Part shown: positions 12,724 through 25,600 of the stretch, in pieces
Layout of the letters: the number at the start of each line of letters is the position of its first letter
How positions within the stretch are numbered: position 1 is the first letter of the stretch
Assembly (NCBI GenBank): GCA_025093555.1
Contig: JAIWNF010000028.1
Coordinates: forward strand, 310,001 to 374,000
Reading direction: 5' to 3'
Length of the DNA stretch: 64,000 nucleotides
DNA from: Circinella umbellata
Taxonomy: Eukaryota > Mucoromycota > Mucoromycetes > Mucorales > Lichtheimiaceae
The notes under the pieces: model-generated
What the model was told of the DNA's origin: nothing
The model's database searches: none
The model's input: only the letters and a program-made list of their open reading frames with translations
Position numbers and translations under genes: made by a program

Positions 12724-15315
12724 AATGCTTATAATTATAAAAAAATAGATGTTTTCTTTTCCTGTTTTTTTTTTTGTTATGGTGAAAAAAAAAAGAACCA
12801 CGAGATTCGGAAGGTGAGGGAGTTGAATAAATGACTTTTTGAGCAAAAATTGAAAAAAAAAAGAAAAAAAGAAAAGAAAAGTTCAAGTGACCACCTTTTT
12901 ATATAACAAGTAACAATAACGAAAAAAAAAACCAGTGTAATTTAATTGATAATTAAAAGAATAAAGAAATAATTATAATAACAATGTTTATCAGATCTTT
13001 GTTTCTCCGCTAGGATCTGATAAAAATCTTTTTTTTTTCTTCAATAGCGATCGATTATGCTAAAAAGAAAAAGTAAAGAACATTCTTGTTTATAAAGTTT
13101 TATATATATGGCGTAAAATTTTGATATTAATATAATTAAGAACATATATAGTAGGTAATGAATTGTTGTTGATCAAATTGTTTGTTATTGTTTTCGTCAT
13201 TTTACATAGAAATTTATTATAAAAACAACAACAATAACAACATAATTTTTTTATGTTATCAGATTCTTTTTTGATGTAAAAAAAAACCCCCATACAACGC
13301 GTTTAATGGGATCTTTTCATTTTTTTTTTAGGGTCTCTATCCCCCCCCGCGAAAATTTGCTCCACAATGGGTAGCAACCAATAATGTTATTTTTACTAAT
13401 TCGTTAAAATTTGTACGTAACTTGAAATTTTCTCTCATCACGCGATGATTTCAAATAATAATATTGTTGTGATTGCAAAAATAAATATGCTTGTTTTTAT
13501 TATTAACCTAGCTACATAGAAGAAAAAAAGTGAATAAATATATAAAGAAAAGGTGTGAGGAATAGTGAAGATTAATTTAAATCAATATATTAAAATATAG
13601 TAGATCTGATAATTTTTTGGTTTGTATAAATAGTACTTTACTCATGCCCCCCTGCCAATCGAAAGAGGTGTTCTAATAAGTACATGAAAAAGGGGAAATT
13701 ATCTGCTTGGATATAAATGATGAGTTAAAAAGAAAACAAGAAAACAAATATTAAATACGAATAATCTGATAGTCAAGAACTCATATAAATTAATAATATA
13801 CTAGTAATAGTTTATTATATAAAATGATTATTGAAACTTCATTTTTCGTTTTTATTTATCTGATAATCCTTTTATTATTAACTAAGAGATTATGAAGAAG
13901 GACAGAAAAAAAAGAAGGGGGGGGACGGTCTATGATACTTTAATGAATATTCTTGTAAATAGAAAAAAAAATATTATATGTCTTTAATATGAAGATATAA
14001 GTAGGTACATGAAAATGTTAACTATTATTATTATTGTTTAAGAGTCAAATAAGCGACAATGATAATAGAATGAGTGCATCTTACTATACTGTATAGTTCA
14101 TCAATATCATCTTGATCCACATACTAAATACATAAAGTCTTGATATTTCTTTTATAGAGATCTTCAGACTCTTTTAACTTATTCCTCTCTCCCCCCCCAA
14201 AAAAAAATAGTAGCATTTTTTGGTGACACAAACAAAAAGATCGTAGTTTCTTTTTTTGTGATCAACCCGTACCACATCAGCGATCCTTAATTATAAAACA
14301 TGCGCATAAAGTTCATAATTATTTGAAAAAAATACTGTTCAATTCGCAAAAGCAAAAATAGTTTTATTATAAAGTCAAGAAGTACATTCAAAATCATGTC
14401 TAAAAGTTATTGTTGCAATAAAAAAAATTTTCTTGGCGTATTTCTTTCGCTTCAGGTATTTTATGTATTAATAAACATTATCATTTAAAAATGGATATTA
14501 TAACTTACCGAAACTTAGATTGAATTTCATTTGTTGACTTTAATGATAGAAAAACATTATTAACTTTAATAATTCACAAGAAACATGAACCTTTATCAAG
14601 TAGTTTTAATAATCATTAGATAATATTAAACATTATAGTAAATAGTATAAAGAGGATTGGATTGGTTAAAGAATTTTAGCTTAGCTTTTAATCTTTATAT
14701 TCTTTTCATAATAAAATATTTTTATAATCATATTTTGGATCCTTAATACAACTCATAATTTCAGATGAAATTTTCTCTTTTACGGTTTGGCAAAAAGTAA
14801 GTCCAAAAAAAGCTCCCACATTTATTACTTTTCTCTCATTAAATTATAAGTCTTATCCTCTTTCTTTTTTTTGAATGACAATTAAATCAATTCCTGAAAT
14901 TATTTTAATCGACCGCTTTTTCGTTTAATCTTTTGGTTAGCCCAATTGATAAATTTCGAGTCGAACCAACACTAAAGAGAATTTGTTACGTCTCCCTACC
15001 CAGCCCAACCCCTCCAAACAACTTGGTTTCTCCATCTGCCGCCCGATTTTTTATTCTAATCATTTTATACGGCTCATCTAAGTAAAACAAATACACAGTC
15101 TCACAAATATCATAAAATAGAAAACATATTCGAAATTCAATGTAAAAAAAAGAGATCTTGTAAAAAATCACTTTATTTTGTTATATCAATTACTACGCAA
15201 GATTTATAACAAAGCCTATTAGTGAATACGTTTGCCTTTCCTCTTCTTATTCTTTTCTTCTGGCACTTTTTCTAAGCTAATCAAATACGTACACCGTGTT
15301 GCATATTATTATTAC
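12724..15315. other. intergenic region upstream of the PPR gene
   Basis: About 2.6 kb of AT-rich DNA with poly-A/T runs, a C-run (13341-13349) and a G-run (13918-13924). A minus-strand open segment around 14986-15060 ends in KLFGGVGLGRET and shares a weak DGE-x-LFGG-like pattern with the repeat units just to its right. It could be a diverged unit or chance. No other coding or RNA gene is supported. Confidence 0.4.
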
Positions 15316-17175
15316 CGCATTCGTCATGTCATCAAGGTAACCGTCGTCGTCGAATCGAGGAAAACTGTATCGCTTGCCCTCCAGCTGATCGTCCTACAAA
15401 AATGCCTCATCCTTACCCCCAACCAGATACAGTTTTCCATTGGTCGTGATCGTCGTGTCTATATATGATTGAAAATAAAAGAAAATGTTCTAGTCATTAG
15501 AATTTACAGCATGTTATTTTATTATTACCGTTGTCGCCATGCCACCAAGGTAATCGTCGTCGTCGAATCGTGGAAAACTGCATCGCTTGCCCTCCAGTTG
15601 ATCGTCCTACAAAAAGTGCCTCATCCTTACCCCCAACCAGATACAGTTTTCCATTGGCCTTGCTCATCGGATCTATATATCATAAAAAATAAGATAAAAT
15701 GTTCTAGTCATCAGCATTTACAACATGTTATTTTGATTATTACCGTTGTCGCCATGCCACCAAGGTAATCGTCGTCGTCGAATCGTGGAAAACTGCATCG
15801 CTTGCCCTCCAGTTGATCGTCCTACAAAAAGTGCCTCATCCTTACCCCCAACCAGATACAGTTTTCCATTGGTCGTGATCGTCGTGTCTATATATGATTG
15901 AAAATAAAAGAAAATGTTCTAGTCATTAGAATTTACAGCATGTTATTTTATTATTACCGTTGTCGCCATGCCACCAAGGTAGTCGTCGTCGTCGAATCGT
16001 GGAAAACTGCATCGCTTGCCCTCCAGCTGATCGTCCTACAAAAAGTGCCTCATCCTTACCCCCAACCAGATACAGTTTTCCATTGGTCGTGATCGTCGCG
16101 TCTATATATTATAAAAAATAAATAAAAATGTTCTAGTCATTAGAATCAAAAAGCATGTTATTTTATTATTACCGTTGCCGCCATGTCGCCAAGGTAATCG
16201 TCGTCGTCGAATCGAGGAAAACTGTATCGCTTGCCCTCCAGCTGATCGTCCTACAAAAATTGCCTCATCCTTACCCCCAACCAGATACAGTTTTCCATTG
16301 GTCGTGATCGTCGTGTCTATATATTATAAAAAATAAGATAAAATGTTCTAGTCATTAGAATTTACAGCATGTTATTTTATTATTACCGTTGTCGCCATGC
16401 CACCAAGGTAGTCGTCGTCGTCGAATCGTGGAAAACTGCATCGCTTGCCCTCCAGTTGATCGTCCTACAAAAAGTGCCTCATCCTTACCCCCAACCAGAT
16501 ACAGTTTTCCATTGGTCGTGATCGTCGCGTCTATATATTATAAAAAATAAATAAAAATGTTCTAGTCATTAGAATCAAAAAGCATGTTATTTTATTATTA
16601 CCGTTGTCGCCATGTCGCCAAGGTAATCGTCGTCGTCGAATCGAGGAAAACTGTATCGCTTGCCCTCCAGCTGATCGTCCTACAAAAAGTGCCTCATCCT
16701 TACCCCCAACCAGATACAGTTTTCCATTGGTCGTGATCGTCGTGTCTATATCTGATTGAAAATAAAAGAAAATGTTCTAGTCATCAGCATTTACAACATG
16801 TTATTTTTATTATTACCGTTGTCGCCATGTCGCCAAGATAATCGTCGTCGTCGAATCGAGGAAAACTGTATCGCTTGCCCTCCAGTTGATCGTCCTACAA
16901 AAAGTGCCTCATCCTTACCCCCAACCAGATACAGTTTTCCATTGGTCGTGATCGTCGCGTCTATATATTATAAAAAATAAATAAAAATGTTCTAGTCATT
17001 AGAATCAAAAAGCATGTTATTTTATTATTACCGTTGTCGCCATGCCACCAAGGTAGTCGTCGTCGTCGAATCGAGGAAAACTGTATCGCTTGCCCTCCAG
17101 CTGATCGTCCTACAAAAAGTGCCTCATCCTTACCCCCAACCAGATACAGTTTTCCATTGGCCTTGCTCATCGGAT
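15316..17175 (-). CDS. tentative multi-exon gene made of identical-phase 48-residue repeats
   Basis: On the minus strand the eight internal copies each contain a 144-nt open block bounded by AG at the 5' side (TATATAG|) and GTAATA at the 3' side, i.e. phase-1/phase-1 exons of 48 codons separated by ~71-nt introns. One exon is 17175-17032. Joined in order they would give a continuous repeat protein. Each unit has NGKLYLVGGKDEA, a FVGRS-x-GGQA segment and an RRRRLPWWHGD end. The GKLYLVGG core and a Trp ~28 residues later recall a Kelch blade, but the match is limited to that. The end copies are each 1 nt short and hit a stop, so neither a start nor a natural C-terminus is clear. Most differences between copies change the amino acid, so purifying selection is not evident. 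It may be a gene, a pseudogene or a chance open satellite. Confidence 0.35.
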
Positions 17176-17389
17176 CTATATATCATAAAAAATAAGATAA
17201 AATGTTCTAGTCATCAGCATTTACAACATGTTATTTTTATTATTACCGTTGTCGCCATGCCACCAAGGTAGTCGTCGTCGTCGAATCAAGGAAAACTGTA
17301 TCGCTTGCCCTCCAGTTGATCGTCCTATAAACATTCCCTATCCTTACCTCTAACCAGATACAGTCTTCTATCGGTCGTGTTCATCGCAT
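15316..17389 (-). repeat. tandem array: ten copies of a ~215-bp unit
   Basis: Anchoring on the shared CGAATC element, copies occur at 15351, 15564, 15779, 15993, 16208, 16422, 16637, 16852, 17067 and 17282, a period of 213-215 bp. Each unit consists of a conserved GC-richer block of 144 bp (143 bp in the two end copies) and an AT-rich block of ~71 bp. Differences between copies are mostly single substitutions. The AT block falls into a few variants (for example ...GATTGAAAATAAAAG versus ...TAAAAAATAAATAAAA) that alternate along the array, which suggests duplication of multi-unit blocks and homogenisation. The outermost copies are the most diverged, as expected at array edges. Confidence 0.95.
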
Positions 17390-18189
17390 CTATATTTAAA
17401 GAAATCAAAAGGAAATAAAGTAAATCATCCTATTCTTTCACTTGAATTCGTCCACGCATAACCATTGGCTCATACATGCACTAATTACACGCACGTTATT
17501 TTGAATCACTGCGTGTTAGACTACGTACGTTGTCAAATAGCCCATCCTGTGATTTATAGTGTTCCTTGCGGCTCATGGAATAGTGACAAGCTAAGGTCAA
17601 GTCAGTTACAGAATATCTACATATTAGGTCATAGTTTGATAAAAGCAATATTAACATTTTTTTTTTTCGATAGAAGAAATTTCGTTTGAAATAACGCCAT
17701 AGAAGAGGATTGATATAACGGAAGAAAATATCATTATTTACCTGGGTAACATAATAATACACCATTTTGGTTCTAATTAAAGTTTGAAATGTGTGCGCGG
17801 TTAAAAAAGATTTCATGCACCAACTGAACCAATATAAACCCGAGTAGTAGTAGTACACACGTCCAATGTTGAAACTCATCTTGACATATTGGAAAAACCT
17901 TATTTATAACGAATTATGGGAGATTGCTAACCGTTATAATAGTTTTAAAACAGATTAGAAGTTTACCATTGAATATATGAGACACCGTCATGCTTTATTA
18001 AGCTAATGAAATAAAGGCATTAAAGTTTTATAGACCATAATATTCGCGTTTCAAGGTCTACTGGTAATACGACGTTTATGCGCACCGTTCCAAGTGAATG
18101 AGAAAAACAAACAGCTATAATAAAAATAAAAAGTTACAGACGAAATTAACAACATGAAAGACGGCCATTGTAATAAAAAAAAAGAAGAA

Positions 18190-18790
18190 AAAATAAATTT
18201 GAAGTACATGTCAAAAGATAAATGAATAAAAAAAGGTGGGAAATAGAAAAGGTACAATTAACTGAAAGTACATGTTAAAAATAAAAATGAAGAGTAGTAA
18301 TCACTGCTCCTCTTTTTTATTTTTTACTGTTGGAAAGAAAGAAAAAGTGCAAAAAGGAATGTCAAAAGGAAGAAGAGAAAATTAAGTTACAAGTAAATGT
18401 TAAACCCACCCACCAAAAAAAAAGTAGAAAAAGGAATGTCAAAAAAATGTAGTAGTTAATCTACCTTTTTTTTTTTGAATGTTGAGAGGAAAGAGAAGGT
18501 GGACAAAGGAACGTTAAAAGGAAGCAAAAAGAATAAAAATAAAAATATAGTTACAAGTAACTGAAAGTAAATGTCAAAAAGTAAATGTCAAAAGAAAAAA
18601 AAGAGAGAAATACTTACTTTACTTGAATGTTGAAAGGAAAGAGAAAATGAAAAAAGGAATGTAGAAAGACAAAGTTACTGAAAGTACATTTCAAAAAACA
18701 AAAGAGTTTAGTTGGTAGGAAAGAAAGAGAAAGAAAGAGAAAGAAAAAGTGTTGGAAGTCAAGAAAGACCCAGTTACAGAATATAAAGCA
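18190..18790. repeat. degenerate ~75-bp tandem repeat, purine-rich
   Basis: The phrase (A)AAGGAAYGTxAAAAG recurs at about 18356, 18433, 18508 and 18656, i.e. spacings of 77, 75 and 148 (two periods). Related AGTACATGTYAAAA phrases recur upstream and downstream. The strand shown is strongly A/G-rich. The copies are much more diverged than the 215-bp array. Confidence 0.6.
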
Positions 18791-19110
18791 TAAAAGGGCT
18801 CTGTGGGTCTAGAATCCCGTCTATTCAAATGATATTTTACTGTTATATAAAACTATTCATTTCAAACTACTTTTTAAATAATATCATGATGACTTTGACA
18901 TTAGTTTGAAACAAAATGCTCATTACTTTATATTATGAACGAGAATCTTTTTGAAAAAAAATCATTTTCTTTTCTTTATGTTCACCAACGGTAATAACAA
19001 TAGCGATCTACCTGAAGTAAATGCGCAGCAATGAAAATGATCTGCATAAAGTAGGTAGGTGAAAGTAAGAGGTACTGGGTCAAAAAAAAAGCTAACATGT
19101 GTATAAATTG

Positions 19111-19430
19111 CAACATTCCGTGTCAAAGTAAGATTAGAATGTGAGATTCCATTGCCATGACAAGTGTTGCTTAACAAAATATTTCTTTTATTTAAGAACA
19201 AACGCGTTTTTTTACGCAATCTAGTAACATGTTGCATAAAAATTAACTTTTTTTACGCGTCGGGATAAATCCTCCACATGCAAAAAAATCACGCAACATT
19301 CCGTGTCAAAGTAAGATTAGAACGTGAGATTCCATTACCATGACAATCGTTGCTTAACAACCTTTTTTTATTTATTTATGAACAAACATGCTGTTTTTTA
19401 CCTAGCTATAGTAATATGTTAATATGTTGC
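19111..19430. repeat. imperfect direct duplication, ~125 bp, offset 183 bp
   Basis: The block starting CAACATTCCGTGTCAAAGTA at 19111 recurs at 19294 with a few substitutions. It continues through the CCATGACA...GTTGCTTAACAA element to a GTAACATGTTGC-like end. It looks like an old tandem duplication. It has no coding capacity and no terminal inverted repeats that I can see. Confidence 0.75.
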
Positions 19431-22400
19431 GAAAGAGCAAAAAAAAAAAAAGAATGAGGCCTAGAAGGAAGGGATCATGTCCAAAATTGGAAATGGATCC
19501 GTTTTTTTTACCAATCCACCGGAACGTTTTGCAGCCTTTTTTTTTTTAATAAAATAATTAGCATATGAAAAAAAGACGCTAAAAAGTTCAAGTTATTGAA
19601 AAAGTAAATAGCTTTCTTAATTTTATTACGAGAACAATCCAGTAATTGTGGTAAAGGGGGAAAGGGTTCACATTACGCGAATAAAATAAAAAAGCAACCA
19701 TGAAAAGAGGTGTCATTTTTAATTCTGCAAGAAAATTGTGTGATGATCTGTATTTTGTTTTAATTTCCTAATACGTACTTTGCGTCATGGGTCATGGGTC
19801 ATGGGTATGGTATTATGATTATTACTGTCGCCATGTTTTTAAAGAGACAATGTCTTTTTGTACACGTATATCAATAATCACGATATTAGCCTTTTAGATG
19901 ATGAAAGATGGGTGGTACACAATATCTATAATATCAAGTCTAATTTAATATACTACCGTCTATAGTTTGATAAAATATTAAAAGAATAAGCGTAATTTCA
20001 CACACTCAATGGCCTCTACCAGATGAATGAACCTTTCATACCTGAGTAGATGCGGTAACTTGTTAAAGTATAAAAAGCAAATAAAGGAACAAGTGAATCA
20101 ATAATAGAGTTTATTCACAACGAGTGGAGTCCCGCCGCTGGATGCATTTATTTTTCTTTTTCTTCTACAAACTCGACCTGGTTTTATCATTACACATTTT
20201 ATATATCTCACATATGTAGAGATTTGGTATAGTATTTTTTTTTCTATTGATTGTTACAAGTAGCATAGAAAGGTAATCGACTAAAATCACGGTAGCTTTA
20301 CAGATTTATAATGAAATCTTTTAATACGTTCGATCATACATTATGTTTTTTATACATCATCGACATGGTTTTGAAATGACGAGCCATTTGAGAATTAAAT
20401 ACTTCTTATGTAGATTTAAGTGTCAATGAAGAAAATGCATAGTCCATTAAATATCAACTCTTGGTAGGGACTTTATACGTGTAATACGGGACAATGAAAT
20501 GCAGGAATTAATATACTTTTGTTCATCAAGCAATTTAGGCTACTACATAGACAGATATTTTGTTTAAAATATTATTTGAAGTTCTCTTATTTATCTATAG
20601 TGCTTCTTCATCAAACATTTTACTATGAATGAATATTGAAAAAGGGCAAAAAATGATTTCTTGTTAAAAACATTCTTAACTAAACCACTTTTTATACTAT
20701 ACGTAGTTGTTAACTAACAATCTTTTATTACGTACATTATATTACTTTAAGATGGTATCATATCTCAGCGAAAGATTATCTAGCTAACCTAAGCAAAGAG
20801 TTTATTTCGAATTAAAAAAAGAATCTATACATTATTCCTATTTATTTGAAAGATAGTACAACAATATACTACTACTAATAATTAATAAATATTGTTGTAC
20901 AATGTTGTATCGTATGTTAAATACTAATCAACATATGAATATAATATATTTTTGCTCACGACAAAATTATATAAACTGAATATATGAAATGAAACTAAAA
21001 TAATTTGATAGACACTACTTATTTCTAAAAACGAAAGAAATTTATTAGCCTAAACCTACTAACAAAACTTGACAAAGACAATTTTGATGCTACGTAGACA
21101 AATGTGAAATTTATTTATTTTTCTTACATATATAAATATTTTTACATATTGCCCAAATATATGCTCTCTTAAAATAAAATTCATCGATATGTACTACGCG
21201 ATGCTTTAAAGTGTAGTACATTAAATGTTCATATTTACGTTTTAGTATATATCTATTATTTAACAAGTAGATCATCTTTAACTATCAATAGTACTTTACA
21301 CATGTGTTTGCGGATTTCTTATATTATTTATTCGTTTTGCATTAAAATACGAACCACTTTGTATTTTCGATTCCAAAAACGGTGTATGAATAACGCTAAA
21401 AACTTTCACCGTTCCAATAATAATATTTGAAATTTATTCTTCATAGCATTGTTGTGTTACCAAAAAACTTCTCACCAAAATCGTTTTACATTTCATCTAT
21501 ATTTGGGTTGATTTCGTATTTTCACGAACATACAAACTCCCGAAACTCTCTATTATCTAAGCATAAACTAATAAAATGTATAGTTACTGTAGATGAACAA
21601 GAAATGATAAGAATAATCAATGATTCTATCCTTTGTATATAATAAGTTATCAGCTTATACTAACGAAATATACCTTCCCGACGTACGTACTCGAAAGGAA
21701 AACGTTTCGCATGATATATGTTACGTATGATACAATCTTGTGGACTGCTTTGAAAACATAAAGATAAGGGATTTTTACACAATGAAACTATGAATAAGGT
21801 CTACTACGTAATAAATGCACAAATTTGTTCTGCATTGTTCGACACATTCTATATCCAGTCATTATTATTATTTTAATTTAGGCACCCGGAAAAGGAAAAA
21901 ATTATTATAGAGAAAGAAGTATAGATCACGGATTAACAATTATTAACTCAAAGTAATAATAACAATAGGACATGTTTTTGATTAAACATTGAACCCAAAT
22001 CATTAGAACATCATTCATACTTACTGTGCCATATATAAAGGTATAAGTAGCGGTCTTTTTACTATGTAAATGCTTTAATTTTTCATACCTAATAAAACAA
22101 TCATAATTCACATTTCTTCATCAAATCAAATATTGAAAGATAGAAACATGTCTGTTAAAAATACTTTTTTCTTTTTTTCTAATGAAATGATAATGACATC
22201 TATCGTAGTACTACTAATTTTCTTTCAATAGTATATAAACCACATAATATTTACAATATTTATAAGTGTGGTACGTAGATATAATTATCTATAACAATTA
22301 ATGTTTTAATGATTATGAGAAAAAAAACTACGTAAAATCAATTACAGGGAAGAAACGTAAAAGAGATTACCCTTATCAGTCTTGATTATTATCTCATAAT

Positions 22401-22670
22401 AATAAAATACTGTTGTAATAAATAAGTAAATACAAAATCTGTAAAGTTTTCTTTTCAAAATGATCATTGTACCAGGAAGCCATCAAAATCGGCAGTAATT
22501 TAATGAACTTTTATCTATTTCATTCAATAAACTTGGAACTTTAAGAAAAAAAAAACAGAAAGGTTATTATTATTATTATCTACTAGACTACTATACTATA
22601 TTATTTACTAGAGCAAAAAAAAAAAAAAAAAAACTAAAAAACTTTTATATTTTGATGGAGAGGGTGAGGG

Positions 22671-25600
22671 TTACATGAATCCAGTGGTAAATGCAACGGT
22701 AGCTGCAGCACCTGCAGCAGCACCCGATTGATTGCTATTACCCCCACCTGTTGCTGTAGCAACGGCAGAAGCTGTTGGACCACGTACACCACCTCCTTGT
22801 TCAGCTGGTTTCTCTTTATACAAACGACCATGGCGAATACCGGATGATTCTCCTGCTGATGATCCACCACTATGATTTTCATCATCATCATTATCATTGT
22901 CGAATACGCTAAGATGTTGATCTTCTTTATTACTTTCAAATGGTTGAGATGGTAAAACATAAGTAATACCAAGTCGTTCACATTCTTCTTTAAGTTCCAT
23001 CATAAAATTATTATGACGTAACCATCGACCTCCAGGATCTTGCCAATTTTGAGTATGTTCAAAATAAAATGACATAATTAATCGATTTTGATTTTCAAAG
23101 TTAAGAATATTGGCACTTGTTGAATTAAGACTATATAATCCAGGATATTGATTTGCCCATTCTTTCATGTGTTCTTCAAGTTTACGAATCTTGTGAGATG
23201 GTGTACTAAAAGCAATATGTATTTCTAAAAGATATGATATATAAAGAGTTGTTATGTTTTTATTTGTAAGTAAAATTATATTTAAATAATAAGGCTTCTT
23301 TTTTTTTTTTGCTCTCTCTCTTACGTGATTGATATATATTTTTTTTTTCTTTTTTGATTTTTTAGTTCCATGTTGATTTAAATTATTACTTACGAAGACT
23401 TTCTCCTGTAGGTCCAGTGCGTCTAACGTTAATAATATATTGTGTGGCAAGTACCGAGTTTTTAGCGTATACAACAGAGCCATCCCAATTACTATGATCA
23501 ACAACATAAAATAAAAAGAGATATTAGATGAAATAACTTATTAACGTATATATAGTAAGTATCAAAAAGGAAAAGAAAAACTTACGTAAAAGTTGACACT
23601 AAAAGACCCACCCTTCCAACTACCCAATTCTCGCCTCCGATTAAAACACGATCTCCTGCGTCAAATGGATGCTATAATATATATATACGAGTAAAATAAA
23701 TAATCATAATAGAAAATCAATTATAAAAAATGATAACTTACAGTAACAAAAATGAAAATAATAGATTCGAAAGCATCTTTTGCACTATTTCCAAAAATAA
23801 AACTGGCAGCAATAAAAGCACTCCATAAAGGCATAAGATCTGTTCCAACATTTACACCAAAGGCAGCACAAACAATGATTGCCTAGTAATTGAAATTATA
23901 TTTTGTCTTTAACATTTTGTTTTCCCTAGTTTACTTTTATAATAATAAGAAAAGAAGCACTTACCCAAATAGCAGCAAAAACAACCATTAAAATAATATC
24001 CAGTTTTCCAGTTGCTTGTGATAAATCACGCATCGATGTTGCAAGATTTTTTCGTTCACGATAAATTCGAACACATGTTGAACGTAATTCAGATTTACTA
24101 ATACTACCATTTCCATCACGATCGAACATTTGAAAAGCTGCTGCCGCTTCTTGATTTGTAGGGAAATAAGGATAAAAGTCCAATTCAGTAATTTCTTGAC
24201 GTCCTGAAGAACCCGTGATATTCGTATGAATCTTTTTAGCTAAAGCTTTTGCTTGATGGGATCTTCCTTGAGATGATTGAAGAAGTTGTTGCTGTTTCTT
24301 TTTATTTAAAAACAATGGTTTTTTATCATTAATTCCTTTTGTAATGGTGGATGCCCAAGTACTACTTCGAGATATATTAAGACGTGGTTGTTGTTGAGGT
24401 GGAGACATTGCACCTGAAGGAGGACTACCCGAAGGTGATGCTACAATCGATCGATTATTGAAAATAGCTGTTCCATTTTGTTGTTTGTTATTATTATTAT
24501 TCACATCTCGTAAACGCCGTGTCAAATTATTAAAAAAATCATGGGATGAATTTCTTGCTCGATTGTTGGCAGGTCGTTGTTGTTGTTGTCCTGGCATTCC
24601 ATTCGTAGTGTTTTGTTCAGTTATCACCACTTCTTCGAGATGTTTTTTATCCTCTTTTCGTTCATCCTCATCATATCGATTATCAATGGGGGGTATAGCA
24701 ATTAAGGTATCCATTTTTTCTAAAGTTGGAAAATGTACATTGCCACCTCCTCTTGTATTATTCGTTGGAGCATGACTACTATCTTCTGGACGCATAATAG
24801 ATTGAGTTTTAGTTTTATTATTATGATCATCCATAGAACCAGATCGATTTGGTTTACTCGATTTATCTTGTTTGTTTCGACGAATTCGTTTTAATAAATA
24901 TTCTTGAGGCATTTTACGTTTTGTTGTATTTTTCTTTAATTTATCCAAAATTTTAAGTGCATGTTCATTATCATCAATACGAGAACCATATGCTTTCCTA
25001 TAAAAATAATTAAAATAAAGAATGTTTATATCAGTAAAAAAAAAACATAATATATAATTCATAATATAAGTGAGAAATAATTTACTTGTGAAAAGAAGTG
25101 ACTAATATAAAGATTTAATAGTTAGTATAGATCAGATAAATATATTGTTGGAGGTAGGGGGAAGACTTACCAATTAATTGTAAAATAAACTTTTCAATAA
25201 ATAATAAAAGTGCAAGGAAAAAAACACATTCCCAAATATTATATAAAACACTGATATAATGTGGTAAATTATTTGAATCAGGTGCAGAGATTATATTACT
25301 TATAAAAGCCCATGAACCCCAATTCCAAGCTGAAATAATTAAAAACTTGATAAATGGTCTTAAAGCCATATAATACTATTATTTGATATCATTAATAATA
25401 GTGTTCTGTTAAATATAAATGTCCCCTCAATTATAATTACTTACAGCCAATCGCATACGTAGTACTTCTGTTGATTGAGGTCTTAACATACCAACTAAAC
25501 GTTTAATAGACCATGGCACAAGTTCAACAATAAGTTGAAGAAACATACTTAGGCACCACATAAATGCTGCCCAAGTAAACCATAGTTGTAAATTATAGGA

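Larger units (their letters stand above)
17390..22670. other. 5.3-kb intergenic region with local repeats
   Basis: No convincing gene. A minus-strand open segment 17496-17879 starts with a Tyr-rich peptide just upstream of the 215-bp array but has no family resemblance. Two repeat zones lie at 18190-18790 and 19110-19430. A short tandem GTCATGG motif, about three copies, lies at 19784-19806. A 12-bp perfect inverted repeat is at 20856-20900. The rest is AT-rich DNA without visible structure. Confidence 0.5.

Noticed and set aside
14940..14975. GGTTCGACTC on the minus strand as a tRNA B box
   Set aside because: No matching A box or cloverleaf at the right distance upstream.
15200..15280. Possible terminal exon of the array gene (basic peptide KVPEEKNKKRKGKRIH)
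   Set aside because: The adjacent end copy is frame-broken and stops earlier, so the exon cannot be joined without assumptions.
15232..17271. Plus-strand open segments in the tandem array (repeated KIKENVLVIRIYSMLF-type peptides)
   Set aside because: They run through the AT-rich spacer and end at different points in each copy. The minus strand gives the consistent open blocks with splice-like borders.
15300..17400. CRISPR-like array
   Set aside because: Units are contiguous, ~215 bp and near-identical throughout, with no short repeats separated by unique spacers, and the genome is eukaryotic.
17496..17879. Minus-strand open segment as the 5' exon of the array gene
   Set aside because: Tyr/Phe-rich peptide without signal or domain features, and the first repeat copy downstream is frame-broken.
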